64,000 nucleotides of DNA, from positions 20,374,185-20,438,184 of the forward strand of contig OZ038496.1 of NCBI GenBank assembly GCA_964036315.1. Reading direction: 5' to 3'. This DNA is from Acanthosepion esculentum (taxonomy: Eukaryota > Mollusca > Cephalopoda > Sepiida > Sepiidae). The position numbers and the translations under genes were made by a program. The notes below the pieces were generated by a model, which was given only the letters and a program-made list of their open reading frames with translations, had not been told where the DNA came from and searched no databases. Each line of letters begins with the position of its first letter. The stretch's first letter is position 1. Shown here piece by piece: positions 21,460 to 32,524 of this stretch.

Positions 21460-21992
21460 AGGGGTGATAGTGGGGACAAGTTCCCCCTGTCTATAAAAAT
21501 GCTTCCATGGCATGCGTCTCAAATAGACTCTGGAAAGTCCAGCTCCAAGCCAGAGAATGAACAAAGGCAAAAATCTGGTGCCTCATAAGCAGCTGCTTTG
21601 GGTAGATGCATCTTGACAGCACAAGGAGGCAGTCCATCTAAAGGGATAAGCCCTGATCTTAAACATCTGCTGCCTTTCTGTTATATCCAAATGTGGAAAA
21701 GGATATGGAAGTAAATCCAGACAGAAAGTACGGAGTGGAGCCCCAAATGCAGTTGTATGGCAATACTGACAACTTTACAGCAACTCCTGTGGCCAAGACG
21801 TATCCCCAAATGTAATACACTGTATTCCTTTGGATCTTATCCGTACAGCCGAGAGGAGGTGCATGTAGTCTGGGCAGCACGGGCTCCATATATCATCACT
21901 CAGGCCTGCACCCTGGAGAGGTCACTCCAGTTTCATCACCAAAGGACTGAATTTGACCAAACAGGCCAGTACTTTTATCTCACAAGATAAAC
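21460..21992. repeat. GC-richer block of unknown origin
   Basis: Conspicuously richer in G and C than the flanks. Features include 'catgcgtctcaaatagactc', 'cttgacagcacaaggaggca' and 'gcctgcaccctggagaggtc'. Open frames exist on both strands (for example 21757-21990 plus, 21659-21889 minus) but show no domain. It could be a dispersed repeat or an old gene fragment; I cannot decide. Confidence 0.3.
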
Positions 21993-22039
21993 AGATACCT
22001 ACTATTATTACGATGTTCTAACTTGGAGAATAAAGCATT

Positions 22040-22315
22040 TGCAATTTAATAATAATAGTGTAGAGCCGACATTCTCACTTACGTCAATAACAATCCAATT
22101 TTTATGCTTTCATGTTTCTTACAAAGGCTGCAAAGAAAAGCATACCAACATTGAACAAGGAAAATAAATTAAAATATTACTAATAGTGTGGGGTCAGCAT
22201 CCACACTCACCATGATAATAATGATCTCATTTTTGTATTTGTTAAAAAATCTGTAAAGAAAAACAGATCAACATTGAAAGAGAAAAATAAATGAAAAGAT
22301 TACTAATTAATTTGT
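22040..22315 (+). repeat. Diverged tandem duplication, about 130-bp unit
   Basis: 'taatagtgtagagccgac' (about 22052) and 'taatagtgtggggtcagc' (about 22182) start two copies. Each then runs through 'aatccaatttttatg' or 'gatctcatttttgta', 'tgcaaagaaaa' or 'tgtaaagaaaa' and 'aacattgaa'. Confidence 0.65.
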
Positions 22316-22589
22316 GGAATAATGATACTTGTGAAAAGAAAATGCATTCATTTTGAAAAACAAAAAATTATTATATGTTTTTATATAGGAATTTTTTTTA
22401 CTAAATAAACATATCATTATTCTATGGGTTTAATTATTTTTATGCAAAATTTGTCAATAAAATTTGTTAATATTTTCATTTCTTTTTCTTTTCCTGTCCT
22501 TCATGATCATTTCCACACTTTATTAAAAAAACAATTTTTCTAAAACATGAACTCCTGCTGATTAGGGATTGGTAGTACAAGTAACATTA

Positions 22590-23010
22590 ACCTTAAACTT
22601 TAAATTTTGGTTTGCTTTCTCATGCATTTTCTTTAAATATTTCCATGGTAATTGTTCTGATTGGGTTCCCTCTTTCATACCTAGATTTTATGAATTTAAG
22701 CATACTCCTAGTTTGGCAGCAAGATCTCATCATTTTAAAATTGAAATGGCTATAAGTTTTATGCTAAAACTTTCTTCTGTCACACTTCTCATTCGTTGAG
22801 CTCTCTTCCAGGTTCTTGCTTTCCAGTCATATTTGATCTTCAAATATTTAAATGCAATATCAATCATTACTTTCTGTCTTCTTAATTCATATTCTTTTAT
22901 GATTCTCTCTCCTTAATAATGTTTTCTTTTTATCATATTCTCTAACACTCAGTAGCCCCATCTTAGTGGCTTTATTGCCTTGCTTGGAGTGAAATAATTA
23001 AAAAAAATAT
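22590..23010 (+). mobile_element. LINE-J 3' fragment
   Basis: Plus-strand peptides FKYFHGNCSDWVPSF, PRFYEFKH and SLAARSHHFKIEMA belong to the C-terminal part of the LINE-J ORF. It then degrades but keeps 'gagctctcttccaggttctt' (from the LWNSLPASC region), and ends with 'gtgaaataattaaaaaaaat' at about 22991-23010, the shared 3' end with a short A tail. Confidence 0.78.
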
Positions 23011-23435
23011 TTGGTTAAATACAGAGTAGTTCCATTTCTTTCTTTCTTTATTTAATATTCGCAAATAGATATAATGCAATTTCTACAAACAGTTGATATC
23101 AAACTTAACAGCTGACTCTTGTGATCTTTAAGAAGTAAATATAAATGTACATAAATATATTAGTATTTTTTATTATCATTGGTAGGGTTTATTAAACTAA
23201 TATATGAAAACTTTTATTCACTGTAATTATTAAAAATATGTAGTTGCATCAACAAATAAATACTCTTGATGAAAAAGACATTTAGTTTATATGAAAGATA
23301 TTTATTTTTCAACATAAACTTCTACTTTTGCATAATGATTATATTAGCCAATCAAAACAGTCTGTGAAGTTCATTCATAAGTTTATGTATCAATAAAAAT
23401 TGCTTCAGTACAAAGGCGATCATAACTCAGCTTCC
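23011..23435. other. Unassigned AT-rich sequence
   Basis: Nothing recognised. Confidence 0.4.
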
Positions 23436-23439
23436 ATTT

Positions 23440-23760
23440 TCTTTTATATCTGTATTGTCATCGCTATTTCCATGGAAAATGCTCAGATGAACTACATCCC
23501 TTACTTCCACCAGTTCAAACCTTCACGGTTAATACACACCAAGTTATGCACATTGTATTGAACCAACCTCATTCCCTTTGTATTCCATTGGTATGAAATC
23601 AGTTCAACTTGAGCAGTTCTTTCCCTCAAACTGCTACTGTGTGGAATCAGTTTCCAACTGGATGTTTTCACAGTCACTACAATCTTAACCTGTTCAAGTC
23701 TAGGGTTAACCATTACCTTCCCCAAATATCCCCATAAACTGTACCTCTTATTCTGTAACC
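23440..23760 (+). mobile_element. Non-LTR retrotransposon C-terminal fragment (second jockey-like family)
   Basis: Plus-strand peptides: YFHGKCSDE near 23470, then FFPQTATVWNQFPTGCF (about 23610-23660), then HYNLNLFKSRVNHYL and a stop after PQISP near 23733. The WN.LP..CF...YN...FKSRVN pattern is the usual C-terminus of jockey/CR1-type ORF2. Related to, but distinct from, LINE-J; the same family appears at the right edge of the window. Confidence 0.72.
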
Positions 23761-23789
23761 ATCTACCTCGAGTGGCTCCAGGGCCTTGT

Positions 23790-23960
23790 ACAGGGTGAAC
23801 CTCACTGTAAAAAAGAAAAAAAAACTGTTCTTGGAAAAAGTAGTAGTGTAGTTTCCTATTGCCTTCTCTATGGTTTTAAATTCAAAGTCCTCCCAGACTT
23901 TGCCCTATCAAGTCTAAAGAGCCCAACTATTTTACCTATAGCAACATGAGACTTTGTAAG
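23790..23960 (-). mobile_element. SINE-A fragment, minus orientation
   Basis: 'gtgtagtttcctattgcctt', 'ctctatggttttaaattc' and 'aaagtcctcccagactttg' match the complement of the SINE-A 3' half. Confidence 0.6.
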
Positions 23961-25084
23961 TGAATTTTGATATTTAAACCTCAGATTTTAACCATAAATT
24001 AAATTAAATTTCTTCACTTAATTTACGCCATGTATTGAAATGAAACAAAAATATTATGTCAGTGGTCAGGAATTAATTCAATTGTTTGTCATAACGACTA
24101 TTCCAGGTATAATATATATTAATATGTATTCTTTTCAGCTTAAGTCTGAACCAGCTGAATGAAGAACCAGCATCTTTAGCAGATGAGCCACAACCTCCCC
24201 TATCAGCACATATATTCTCTATTATATAAGTTATTTTTAAATGTTTACTTATTGAAAATTCATGTCTGTGAGTGACTATTCCTAAAGAAAAGATGAATTC
24301 TGAAGAAATTTCCTCTGAGGGTTAAAACCAGAATCGATTATGATTTTACACCATCAAATATAATTGTTTCACAGAGCATGCACTATGATTAACTTGAAAA
24401 TAAAATTGATGATACAAGAATGACTCAGGAAATTAGAAACAGTGAAATCATTCTTCCCTGGACAAAAGAAATTAAATTGATGCAGCACACCGGAAAAAAA
24501 ATCTCCAGAAATCTTATAGATTATTTTTCACATTGTAAAGTAAGCACCAATGATAAACATTCAATTTGATTGAATTATCGGCCTACAGGGATATTTATTT
24601 AATATTAAGAACTGGTTGGTTTTGATATAGAAAAATGTTTATTCATAAATGTGGCTCTTGTAGTCAAAATATCATTTATTTCACTTTTTAGGCATTGATA
24701 AAAATTACTGTATTAGTATCAACATAATTTAGCATCAAAGTGATTTATAATTTTTAACTGTATGTGAAGGTAATAATATCTTTAAATGTAGACATCCATC
24801 AGTTTTGGGGGAATATGAAGTCTACTAGGATGGCTACTTATCCTTGTTGTATATGTGAACTCTTTTGGTATAACAATTTCCAATTTGGAAAGCGCCATAA
24901 AACCATATTGCAGGTTGATACACATCTTGTGAGTGAAATTGGGGAGACAGAAATGTTTGGAAGTTGTCAATGGTTGTTGTGATAGCATGCAATCACAAGT
25001 CATCGTGTCTGAGCATACGGGTTGTTCAAACTACTGATCAAACAAAATTATGTACTCTCTCTCAGAAACTGTAACTAAGGTCTG
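23961..25084. other. Unassigned sequence
   Basis: About 1.1 kb. A slightly GC-richer patch at 24780-25020 is open on both strands (24764-24982 plus, 24782-25003 minus), but neither peptide shows a domain or family signature. Confidence 0.35.
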
Positions 25085-25210
25085 CTCAGCATAGTTTCAG
25101 TAAAATTCACAGGTGGGTTCTGTAGGTGTTGAACAAATAAAAATGTGCCAGAGAAAGCATATGCAACAGGGACTGACAGCCAGGTGTACTCAGAGAAACA
25201 AGTGTGTAGC

Positions 25211-25288
<78 letters not shown>

Positions 25289-25290
25289 CT
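25085..25290 (+). mobile_element. SINE-D 3' portion running into (TA)n
   Basis: 'gtgttgaacaaataaaaatg', 'gcatatgcaacagggactg' and 'ccaggtgtac' match the 3' portion of the SINE at 50.9-51.17 kb. In both, the sequence passes directly into a long (TA)n tract (here 25216-25285). Confidence 0.6.
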
Positions 25291-25334
25291 GTGTGCGCGC
25301 ATATGTGTGCGATAGAGAAAATATGATAGTGTGT

Positions 25335-25508
25335 TTTTGTTATTTAATAGAATGATTTGTTGATTTAACTTATTCCAGATAAGAATAATGACAATATAAT
25401 AATTATTTAATTAATAAAAAACATTAAAATGTTTAAATAATTATTATATTGTCATTATTCTTATCTGGAATAAGTTAAATCAACAAATCATTCTATTAAA
25501 TAACAAAA
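25335..25508. repeat. Perfect inverted repeat: 76-bp arms, 22-base loop
   Basis: Arm 1 is 25335-25410 and arm 2 is 25433-25508. I compared them base by base and found no mismatch over 76 positions. The spacer 25411-25432 contains the small palindrome 'acattaaaatgt', and the loop beginning 'ttaataaaaaacatt' resembles the sequence just after arm 2 ('attaataaaaaatgttt'). Arms include 'gataagaataatgacaat'. It lies between (TA)n and the 3' end of a minus-strand LINE-J. Confidence 0.93.
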
Positions 25509-25524
25509 TAATTAATAAAAAATG

Positions 25525-26060
25525 TTTATTTCACCCCAAGCAAGGCAATCATGCTAATGAGATGCAAGGGTTTACTGGGGGGGGGGGGTGAAAGAAAATG
25601 AAGAAACACGAGGAAAAAACGACAATAAAAGAACAGTTTCAGGAAGACAGAAGGTAGTGATTGTTGTTGTATTTAAACTTTTGAAAATCGCAAGTGACAG
25701 AAAAGCAAGAAGCCAGAAGAGAGCTCCACAAGCGAGAAGTGAAAGCAGAGAAATTATTAGAACAGCTCTTACAATTACATCTAGCTATTTCAATGGTAGA
25801 ATGGTGAAACCAAGTTGTTAGTCTAGTACTATGTCTAAATTCATGCATTAAGGTACCAAGGAGGAAAGATCATTAGAACAATTTCCATGAAAATATTAAT
25901 AGAAAAGGAATGAAGCTACATCACAGTAGTGGCAAAGTGACCGAAGTCGAGATGCCAGGTTAGGACCAATAACATGACTCTTCTTTGAATTTTATCAAGA
26001 TAGATTTATAAATGTGCAAAATGGATTCTAGTGAGAAAAATTATCTAGCACAGTTGAGAG
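25525..26060 (-). mobile_element. LINE-J 3' fragment, minus
   Basis: The 3' end is at 25532 ('ttcaccccaagcaaggcaat'), with a G11 run at about 25577. Minus-strand peptides include MHEFRHSTRLTTWFHHSTIE, IARCNCKSCSNNFSA and SRLWSSLLASCF, the LINE-J C-terminus. Upstream sequence to about 26055 is degenerate RT thumb. Confidence 0.78.
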
Positions 26061-26260
26061 GAATGCTAAACTTATAAATATTCAGGGATTTTCTTTGACT
26101 ACTCAACATTTATATCTATATTTCTGTATCTGTATATATAATATTTATCTTTGTCTGTTTATATATCTATATATGTTTACTTGTTTACTCCATGCATATT
26201 TTTATTTATATTAAAATACCAATGCAAAATTATATAATTTAATATACCATTTACATGGTA
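26061..26260. other. Unassigned AT-rich spacer
   Basis: It contains 'tatatctat' type low-complexity sequence; no element recognised. Confidence 0.4.
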
Positions 26261-26264
26261 ATTC

Positions 26265-26775
26265 TGAAATCTGAAGACGCATTGGGATAGTGAAAAATAC
26301 CTTCCAAAAGCTAAGCAAAGTATTAAAAAACAGAAACATTTCATTAAAAGTAAAAACAAATTACTGAACTGTTATGTAATATCAGTCCTCCTATATGACA
26401 GTGAATGCTGGACAATCTGCCTGCAGAAACTTGGAGCACTAGAAATGTGGTTCTACAGAAGAATGTTGAGAATACCATGTATGTGGGCAACAAAAGTTTT
26501 TTAGAAAAAATGGAAACAAACAGGACACTTATATTTAACATCAGAAAGAGAAAGTTGAAATTTCTAGAGCACATAATGCAGAAAGAGGGTTTGGAAAATT
26601 TGATACTCACAGGATACTCACCTACCTAGCAAGCTCGAGTAACTGGATGGCCAAGCAAGATTTAGCAGAGATAACAAAAAGAGAAAATTTATTAAGAGCT
26701 ATAAAGGATGGGAAATTGATTAGAGCCATGATCGCCAATGTCCTAAACAGTCACAGAACAGAGATGACGATGACC
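26265..26775 (+). mobile_element. LINE-R 3' fragment
   Basis: It starts with 'ctgaagacgcattgggatag' and passes 'aactgttatgtaatatcagt' and 'gtgaatgctggacaatctg'. Plus-strand peptides follow: KNVENTMYVGNKS, EKMETNRTLIFNIRKR, KLKFLEHIMQKEGLENL. It ends near 'gccatgatcgccaatgtcct'. The YRRMLRIP segment is shifted in frame. Confidence 0.76.
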
Positions 26776-27295
26776 TGGTATCAATATGAGTTTCATTTCT
26801 ATTTGTTATAATTGGGAATTTTAAAATGAGATTCCATCATTTCTGTACTTGACATAAAATGAATATTTTGACCTCCTTATTTTACCATCTTTCTTGTTGG
26901 AAAACGATATCAGATATTACATTTTTTACATGAAAACATGATTTACGTAAATTCAATAAACAGATTCTAGAATAAGTGGCTTAACAGCTAAAGGCATAAC
27001 TGGATTCCCAATAGATATTTCATCTGATGTTTATTCTTGAATGGTTACTCGAGAGCTTACTGGTCTGATATGTTGTGACACTTTAGTGCAATTAATTCTC
27101 CTTCTTTCCTTAATTATTAACTAAAATTTTCATTTAATTATTTCCTTTTATAGACATTTTGAATTATATATTTGTTTTGGCTAACAAAAATTAATTAATA
27201 TGTCACTCAAAATTTTATTTTTAAAAAGTGTGTTACCATTTGTTCTCATTATCTATTCACCATATCATCATAACTTCCTATTTCCTCCTCTTATG
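26776..27295. other. Unassigned AT-rich sequence
   Basis: Nothing recognised. Confidence 0.4.
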
Positions 27296-27299
27296 TTCA

Positions 27300-27725
27300 T
27301 ATCATATACCTTATTCAGCAAACACTCTACCTTGAGTTACTCTTGCGCCTTGTATTGGGTGAATATTTTGTCCATTAGGATAGATTATTCTACTTCCACG
27401 TGCCATGCATTTTCTGGATATCTAAGTTTCAGTTATCTCTTTTTGGTAACTTTGTTCAATCTGCTGGTTCAATTCACTGGATTACTTCAACCAACTCTTA
27501 TCCACTGGGCCATTTATCCTTGGGGATATCAGTGAATGAATGTTTGGGACTTATAAATATAATGTTTCGGTAACAATTTTTTTTACCAGGGCTCATATTA
27601 CAATTTTTTGTTATTGTTGTTTTTCATTATGAATATGACAAAGATGAGGACAACAATTGGGACAATGTAAATAATGTAAATAGTTACAATACCTTATTTC
27701 AGAAATACAGATAAATGTATATTGA
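27300..27725 (-). mobile_element. SINE-B copy with an opposite-facing terminus
   Basis: Minus-oriented body and head at 27340-27535 ('tttgtccattaggatagatt', 'caattcactggattact', 'ccactgggccatttatcc'). It is followed at 27545-27720 by a plus-oriented terminus ('atgaggacaacaattgggac', 'aatgtaaataatgtaaatag'). This is the same arrangement as at 3.74-4.13 kb. Confidence 0.58.
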
Positions 27726-28525
27726 ACTTATTAATATTTTTGCAATGTGCCTTTAAACATAGTTTGATTTAGAATAAGCTGTAAAGTTTTGTCTTGAAAG
27801 CATTTTGTAAATTAAGGTTTGTGATTAGATTTCATTGCTTTGTATAACAACATGCTCATCATCACCACCATCTTCATCATTATCTGAACTAGAATCTTAC
27901 TTTCCTGAGGCTGTTAGGTCATTTGAGCTCACTCACATGTGCCCTCTCATGTCTACCGTTGCTTTGGTCTAAGCTTCTTCCGTGCTTGCAGCTTATCCAG
28001 GCTGTTCTTCTGCCAACAACTTAACAAGTTCACATCCTAGGTTCGGTTTAATTGCCTCCCATGCCAAGATCCAACCAATTTTGTTGTATTGCTTGGGAAT
28101 TGCTCTTCCACCGACAAAACAAGAGAGACTAATGCTTTTTTTTTTTTCATGCATATCCATATCTCATCCATGCATCATTCCATATACATCCCAGCATCTA
28201 ATTTCTGCCTCTGCAGAGTAAAAGAGAAGAGGGTTGGGAAGAAAGTCAGATTTAGTTGCAAAAAAAAGGTTTCTTTTTGTTGCAGCATGTTGTATTTGGT
28301 TTCAAGTGGCTTGGCCCACCTATGCTCGAAGGATGCGTGTCTTTTGATGTGGGTATCAAAGACAGAAGAAAGAAGTGTTGGGAGAGAAGTGAAGGAGAGT
28401 GCAGTGGGGGTTATTTATATTGCTTTCCCCACATGTTTGTGTTTTCTCATTGTTACTCTGTGTATTTATAAATAAGATTGAAGGATAGTTATACAGGCAT
28501 AGAAATGCAGAGAAACAGAAAATGA
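27726..28525. other. Unassigned, GC-richer region; unidentified 128-codon frame
   Basis: 27840-28440 is less AT-rich than its surroundings. A plus-strand frame at 28089-28475 (128 codons) includes SCKKKVSFCCSML and LCSKDACLLMWVS but shows no domain that I recognise, and its reading crosses a T10 run. The region might be a unique-sequence island or exon remnant. No splice-site pattern or family match is strong enough for a gene call. Confidence 0.3.
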
Positions 28526-28529
28526 AATA

Positions 28530-28660
28530 GGTCTTCTTCCTTTATGTGCTGTGTCCCTTCAGAATGTAGGTGATCATGGATCTCCACAATTTCCTGTCCT
28601 TTGTAGCTCTTAGTAAATTTTCTCTTTTTGCTATCTTCCTAAACCCTGTTCTGTTAAAGT
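28530..28660 (-). mobile_element. LINE-R 3' terminal fragment
   Basis: 'tgtcccttcagaatgtagg', 'tcatggatctccacaatttc' and 'ctgtcctttgtagctctta' are the complement of the LINE-R 3' end. The minus frame reads KIAKRENLLRATKDRKLWRS (28645-28580), ending ILKGHST. Confidence 0.72.
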
Positions 28661-28779
28661 AGTAAAGATACCGAGAAAATGGTATGTCTTTTATGCTGCT
28701 CCAAAAAGTATCAGATTCCTGGTACCACACTTTATAAGAATCGAATCATATCAAAAATGGAGTATTGCTATCATATCTT

Positions 28780-28885
28780 GGCTTCTTCTATGTGCCATGT
28801 CCCTTCAGGACGTTGGTGATCATGGATTGCCACAATTTTGTAGCTCTTAATAAATTTTACCTTTTTGTTATCCTAGACTTGTTAA
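28780..28885 (-). mobile_element. LINE-R 3' terminal fragment, second short piece
   Basis: 'cttcttctatgtgccatgtc', 'ccttcaggacgttggtgatc' and 'atggattgccacaatttt' duplicate the first part of the 28530 fragment, with an internal deletion after 'cacaattt'. Confidence 0.68.
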
Positions 28886-28945
28886 TAGTTGATAAATTTC
28901 AGAAAATAATTTGAACCTAGTATATAATTCTTGGAGTTAGCCTTG

Positions 28946-28982
28946 CCAGGTTTTGTTTGTTTGTTTGTTTGTTTGTTTGTGT
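28946..28982. repeat. (TTTG)n microsatellite
   Basis: About eight GTTT units in a row. Confidence 0.93.
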
Positions 28983-29640
28983 TTTTGTTTTTTTGCTTTT
29001 CTACATAATTTTCTGATCAATCTTTGAAGATCTTGGCTTAATTTCCTGTTTTATTTTTAGCAGTCATTTCCTTTCCTTTACAAACTAGGGAAATCAGACT
29101 TCTTACTAAGATTTTACCATTTTATATAAATGCTATCACTGGCAATTCTGTTTAGTGTACATTTCAAGATTAATTTTACTAATTAATGATGATCTGAGTA
29201 TTTCACCAGTCGTCAGATGTATAGCATTATCCATGTCAGATTGGTGGATTATTGGACTATCTCCTCATGATTTGTTAACATTATTGTTTATACAAAAGAT
29301 GAATAAGTCTTTTCTCCTCATTTGAATTGTTTAAATCTTTGTACTACAATTGGTAACATGAAAATATTGTTTTCTGTCCTGTCTACATTTTTGAGAGAGC
29401 TGTCTGTGTCTTCCTACCTCCTAATATAAAGTTTACTTCATGCTTCAAAAAATAAAAAATATTAAATAAAGCTTTACTCACTTTTAAAAATCAAAGGCTG
29501 AAAGGAGTAGTAAACCAGTCAATCTCTATATATTTCTATATATATGGAAAATGTCAGAGTTAACCTGTAGAAACAGACAATATTTATAAATGTAAAAGAC
29601 AATAGGAAAACTGTAATAGTTGCTGACACATTTCTTTTAC

Positions 29641-29645
<5 letters not shown>
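28983..29645. other. Unassigned AT-rich sequence
   Basis: Nothing recognised. Confidence 0.4.

Positions 29646-29699
<54 letters not shown>
29646..29699. repeat. (TA)n microsatellite
   Basis: About 26 TA units, abutting the HP1 leader fragment. Confidence 0.96.
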
Positions 29700-29700
<1 letters not shown>

Positions 29701-29702
29701 AA

Positions 29703-29808
29703 AAGTATAGTTTTAAGGTATGTTATAGTTATGGGTAAAAATACTCAATATAAGGGATAGTGTACATATAAATATAAAAGTGGCCACTGAGGTCAACACT
29801 GAACTATT
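29703..29808 (+). repeat. HP1 leader fragment
   Basis: 'ttaaggtatgttatagttat', 'gggatagtgtacatataa' and 'aaaagtggccactgaggtca' match the HP1 leader and start of the left arm. It is cut off at 'tcaacactgaa', where LINE-R sequence begins. Confidence 0.6.
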
Positions 29809-30160
29809 GGACTGTTATGTAATATCAGTCTTCCAATATGGCAGTGAATGCTGGACAATCTTATCAAAGATGAAAAAGAGACTTGAGGCAACAAAAACAT
29901 GGTTCTACAGAAGGATGCTGAGAATACCATTGGCTGAACATGTGAGCAAATACAAAGTTTTAGCCTATGTGAAAACAAAAAGAAGAAAGCAGTGAATAAA
30001 CTACCTAATGATCCTTTGTAAATGGTTGACAGAACAGGACTTTGAATAAATAGCAAAAAGACAAATATTGCTCAAAGCTACACAGTTTAGGAATATGTGA
30101 AGAACCATGATCACCCACATATTGAAGGAACATGGCACTTAGGAAAAGAAGAAAATTACA
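29805..30160 (+). mobile_element. LINE-R 3' fragment
   Basis: The plus-strand frame 29780-29995 encodes VISVFQYGSECWTIL, KMKKRLEATKTWFYRRML and RIPLAEHVSKYKVL. The rest of the 3' module ('aagaagaaagcagtgaataa', 'gcaaaaagacaaatattgct', 'agaaccatgatcaccc') follows after a deletion of the KFLGHIMRKEGL segment. It ends near 'catggcacttaggaaaag'. Confidence 0.76.
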
Positions 30161-30231
30161 CATGATAATTACAATAGTTAATAATTGACATCTATTCATG
30201 CAACAGCATCATATTTTTCTAACTCTTAAAA

Positions 30232-30500
30232 GCAGTCATTGCAGTAGCCTAGTAGATTAAAACGTTGGTTCATAAATTTAGAGACACACTAATTGTGAGT
30301 TCAATCCCTGGGCTGGGAAGTACAGATTTAGACTCAGTAGAAACAGGGTGAACAAAACTATCTACACCAGTAGATTAAATAAAGAGTTCAGTTTGAAATT
30401 TTTCAATGTGTACCCAGATTGACAGATACCTGAAGAAGGCTAGAGAAAAGGGCATTAGTCTGAATGTAAATAACAATATCTCTATATCCCAAAAATTTGG
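30232..30500 (+). mobile_element. SINE-B copy with recognisable tRNA-like head
   Basis: The head has 'gcagtagcctagtagatta' (A-box region, about 30240-30258) and 'gtgagttcaatccctgggct' (B-box region, about 30296-30315). The body has 'gtagattaaataaagagttc' and 'ctgaagaaggctagag', and the tail 'attagtctgaatgtaaataa'. Confidence 0.72.
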
Positions 30501-30950
30501 TCACGACATAGACCATGTATATAGAGTCCATTAAGTCGAGGTTGTAAGAATAGCTGACCAAGAACAAGAATGTGTTTATAGCTGAACAAAGCCAAGATAC
30601 ATTCAGACCAAGAAATTCAAGGTAGAAATTTATGTTCTTTGGTATGAACAATGAAATAAAAACTTGGATGGCAGAAATTATTTATGTAGGTATTCACTAT
30701 ATACTTTATAAAAGTTTTTGATTAGACTTTTTTTATTTATGCAACCACATTCACCTTGGCAGAATAGGAAAAAAAAAGAGAAAATATTTAAGTTTTATTT
30801 TTTTGTGTATTGAGAGTAGAGATTATTGATTATCAGCTTTATATTTGAAAGTGAAAAAAATTTGACTTCTTCCCCAAATCCCAGGAGAATCCATGAACCT
30901 CTGAGCTTGGGAGTATCATAAAAGTAATATGGCTGATATAAAAAAGATAA
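30501..30950. other. Unassigned sequence
   Basis: Continues with sequence resembling the 3' flank of SINE-B ('cccaaaaatttggtcacgac', 'gaccaagaacaagaatgt'), possibly an extended element, then AT-rich DNA. Confidence 0.35.
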
Positions 30951-30954
30951 AATG

Positions 30955-30994
30955 ATTACACACACAAACACACATACATACATCTCTCTCTCTC

Positions 30995-31068
<74 letters not shown>

Positions 31069-31086
31069 CACACACATATACATATC

Positions 31087-31150
<64 letters not shown>

Positions 31151-31166
31151 TACTTACATATCTCTC

Positions 31167-31258
<92 letters not shown>

Positions 31259-31314
31259 TACACACACATACATGTATATATAAATACACACAAACATATA
31301 TATATATATATATT

Positions 31315-31389
<75 letters not shown>

Positions 31390-31423
31390 GTGCACACTCA
31401 TGTACACATACAAATATATATGA

Positions 31424-31469
<46 letters not shown>

Positions 31470-31475
31470 TCTAAA
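30955..31475. repeat. Large compound (CA)n/(TA)n/(TC)n microsatellite
   Basis: About 520 bp of alternating CA, TA and short TC tracts with 'tacatacata' and 'tttatgta' interruptions. All long open frames here consist of Tyr-Ile or Cys-Val repeats and are artefacts. Confidence 0.97.
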
Positions 31476-31664
31476 ATATAAAGTATAATATGACTTTATA
31501 TTTTTATCAGTTATACATTTTGCTCTTCCTTCTTTGGTAATGAGTTATTCCATTTTATGGTAACATAAGACATTATTAACAATAAGCATACACGTCTCAT
31601 GCTAGCATACTAATAGAATATTTCATTACTAAGTAGGAGAGACCAAAATGCTAATACATTTTTT

Positions 31665-31905
31665 CTTATACTTAACATCAGGAATAGACAGTTGAAATTT
31701 CTAGGACACATAATGAGGAAAGTGGGCTTGGAAAATTTTATACTCACAGGACAGATTGTAGGCAAGGGAGACAGAGGAAATAACCTACCTAGCAAAGCTT
31801 AAGCAAATGAATGGTGGAAATAAAAAAAGAAAATTTATTGAGAACAATGAAGGATAGGATATTGTGGAGAGCCATGATTGCCAGTGTCCTGGCATATAGA
31901 AGAAG
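31665..31905 (+). mobile_element. LINE-R 3' fragment
   Basis: It starts inside the LNIRNRQLKFLGHIMRK segment ('ttgaaatttctaggacacat', 'aatgaggaaagtgggctt') and runs to 'gccatgattgccagtgtcct' and 'ggcatatagaagaag', the family 3' end. A short deletion removes 'agtgaa' near 31780. Confidence 0.74.
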
Positions 31906-32019
31906 ATTTTTAAGGTCTAGAATTTTTCAGTACCCCTCTTATATGTATACTTTGTCCAAAACATGCATCTATTTGTGTAGATACATACATCAGGGTTATA
32001 TTGGTGGAACAGGAAAAGG

Positions 32020-32105
32020 ATGCTATATATATATATGTGTGTGTGTGTGTGTTTACATATCTCTATATGTATTGTCATATATATATATATACATATATAT
32101 AAAAT
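32020..32105. repeat. (TA)n/(TG)n microsatellite
   Basis: Short TA and TG tracts with interruptions. Confidence 0.9.
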
Positions 32106-32524
32106 CAGTGTAATTGTACTTTACATATGTATGTACTTTTTATCTATATATCCATATATATCGCCACAAGTGTACAGATATGCACACAGTTCACTTAAAT
32201 GGAAGAGAAAAAAGATTCTTGATCAACAATTATAGATAAGCATAAAGTTTCTGTATATTTTAATGTATCTTTATAGAAACTCTTGCATAAGCATCTATAT
32301 ATGCTTGGGTGTACTAGAGAGAGATCTGAAACTAGTTTAAAAATGCAGATAATGCTTACAGATAATAGAAGGGAGAATTTTGAGATTTCCTTTTTAAAAA
32401 CATCTGTAGTTTTTATTTTCATTTTTAAACAAACACAAGAAAGAATGGTATTTTCCATTTCAAAAATATATTTGATTAATATATTATTATGTTGATTGAT
32501 TTATACTAATTACCCGGACTGTTG
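32106..32524. other. Unassigned AT-rich sequence
   Basis: Nothing recognised; open frames on both strands at 32195-32495 lack protein features. Confidence 0.4.

Noticed and set aside
24764..25003. A small gene at 24.8 kb
   Set aside because: Open frames on both strands overlap almost entirely, and neither has a domain, conserved motif or supporting context.
28089..28475. A 128-residue host protein
   Set aside because: No recognisable domain, and the frame passes through a T10 homopolymer. Reported only as an unexplained GC-richer island.
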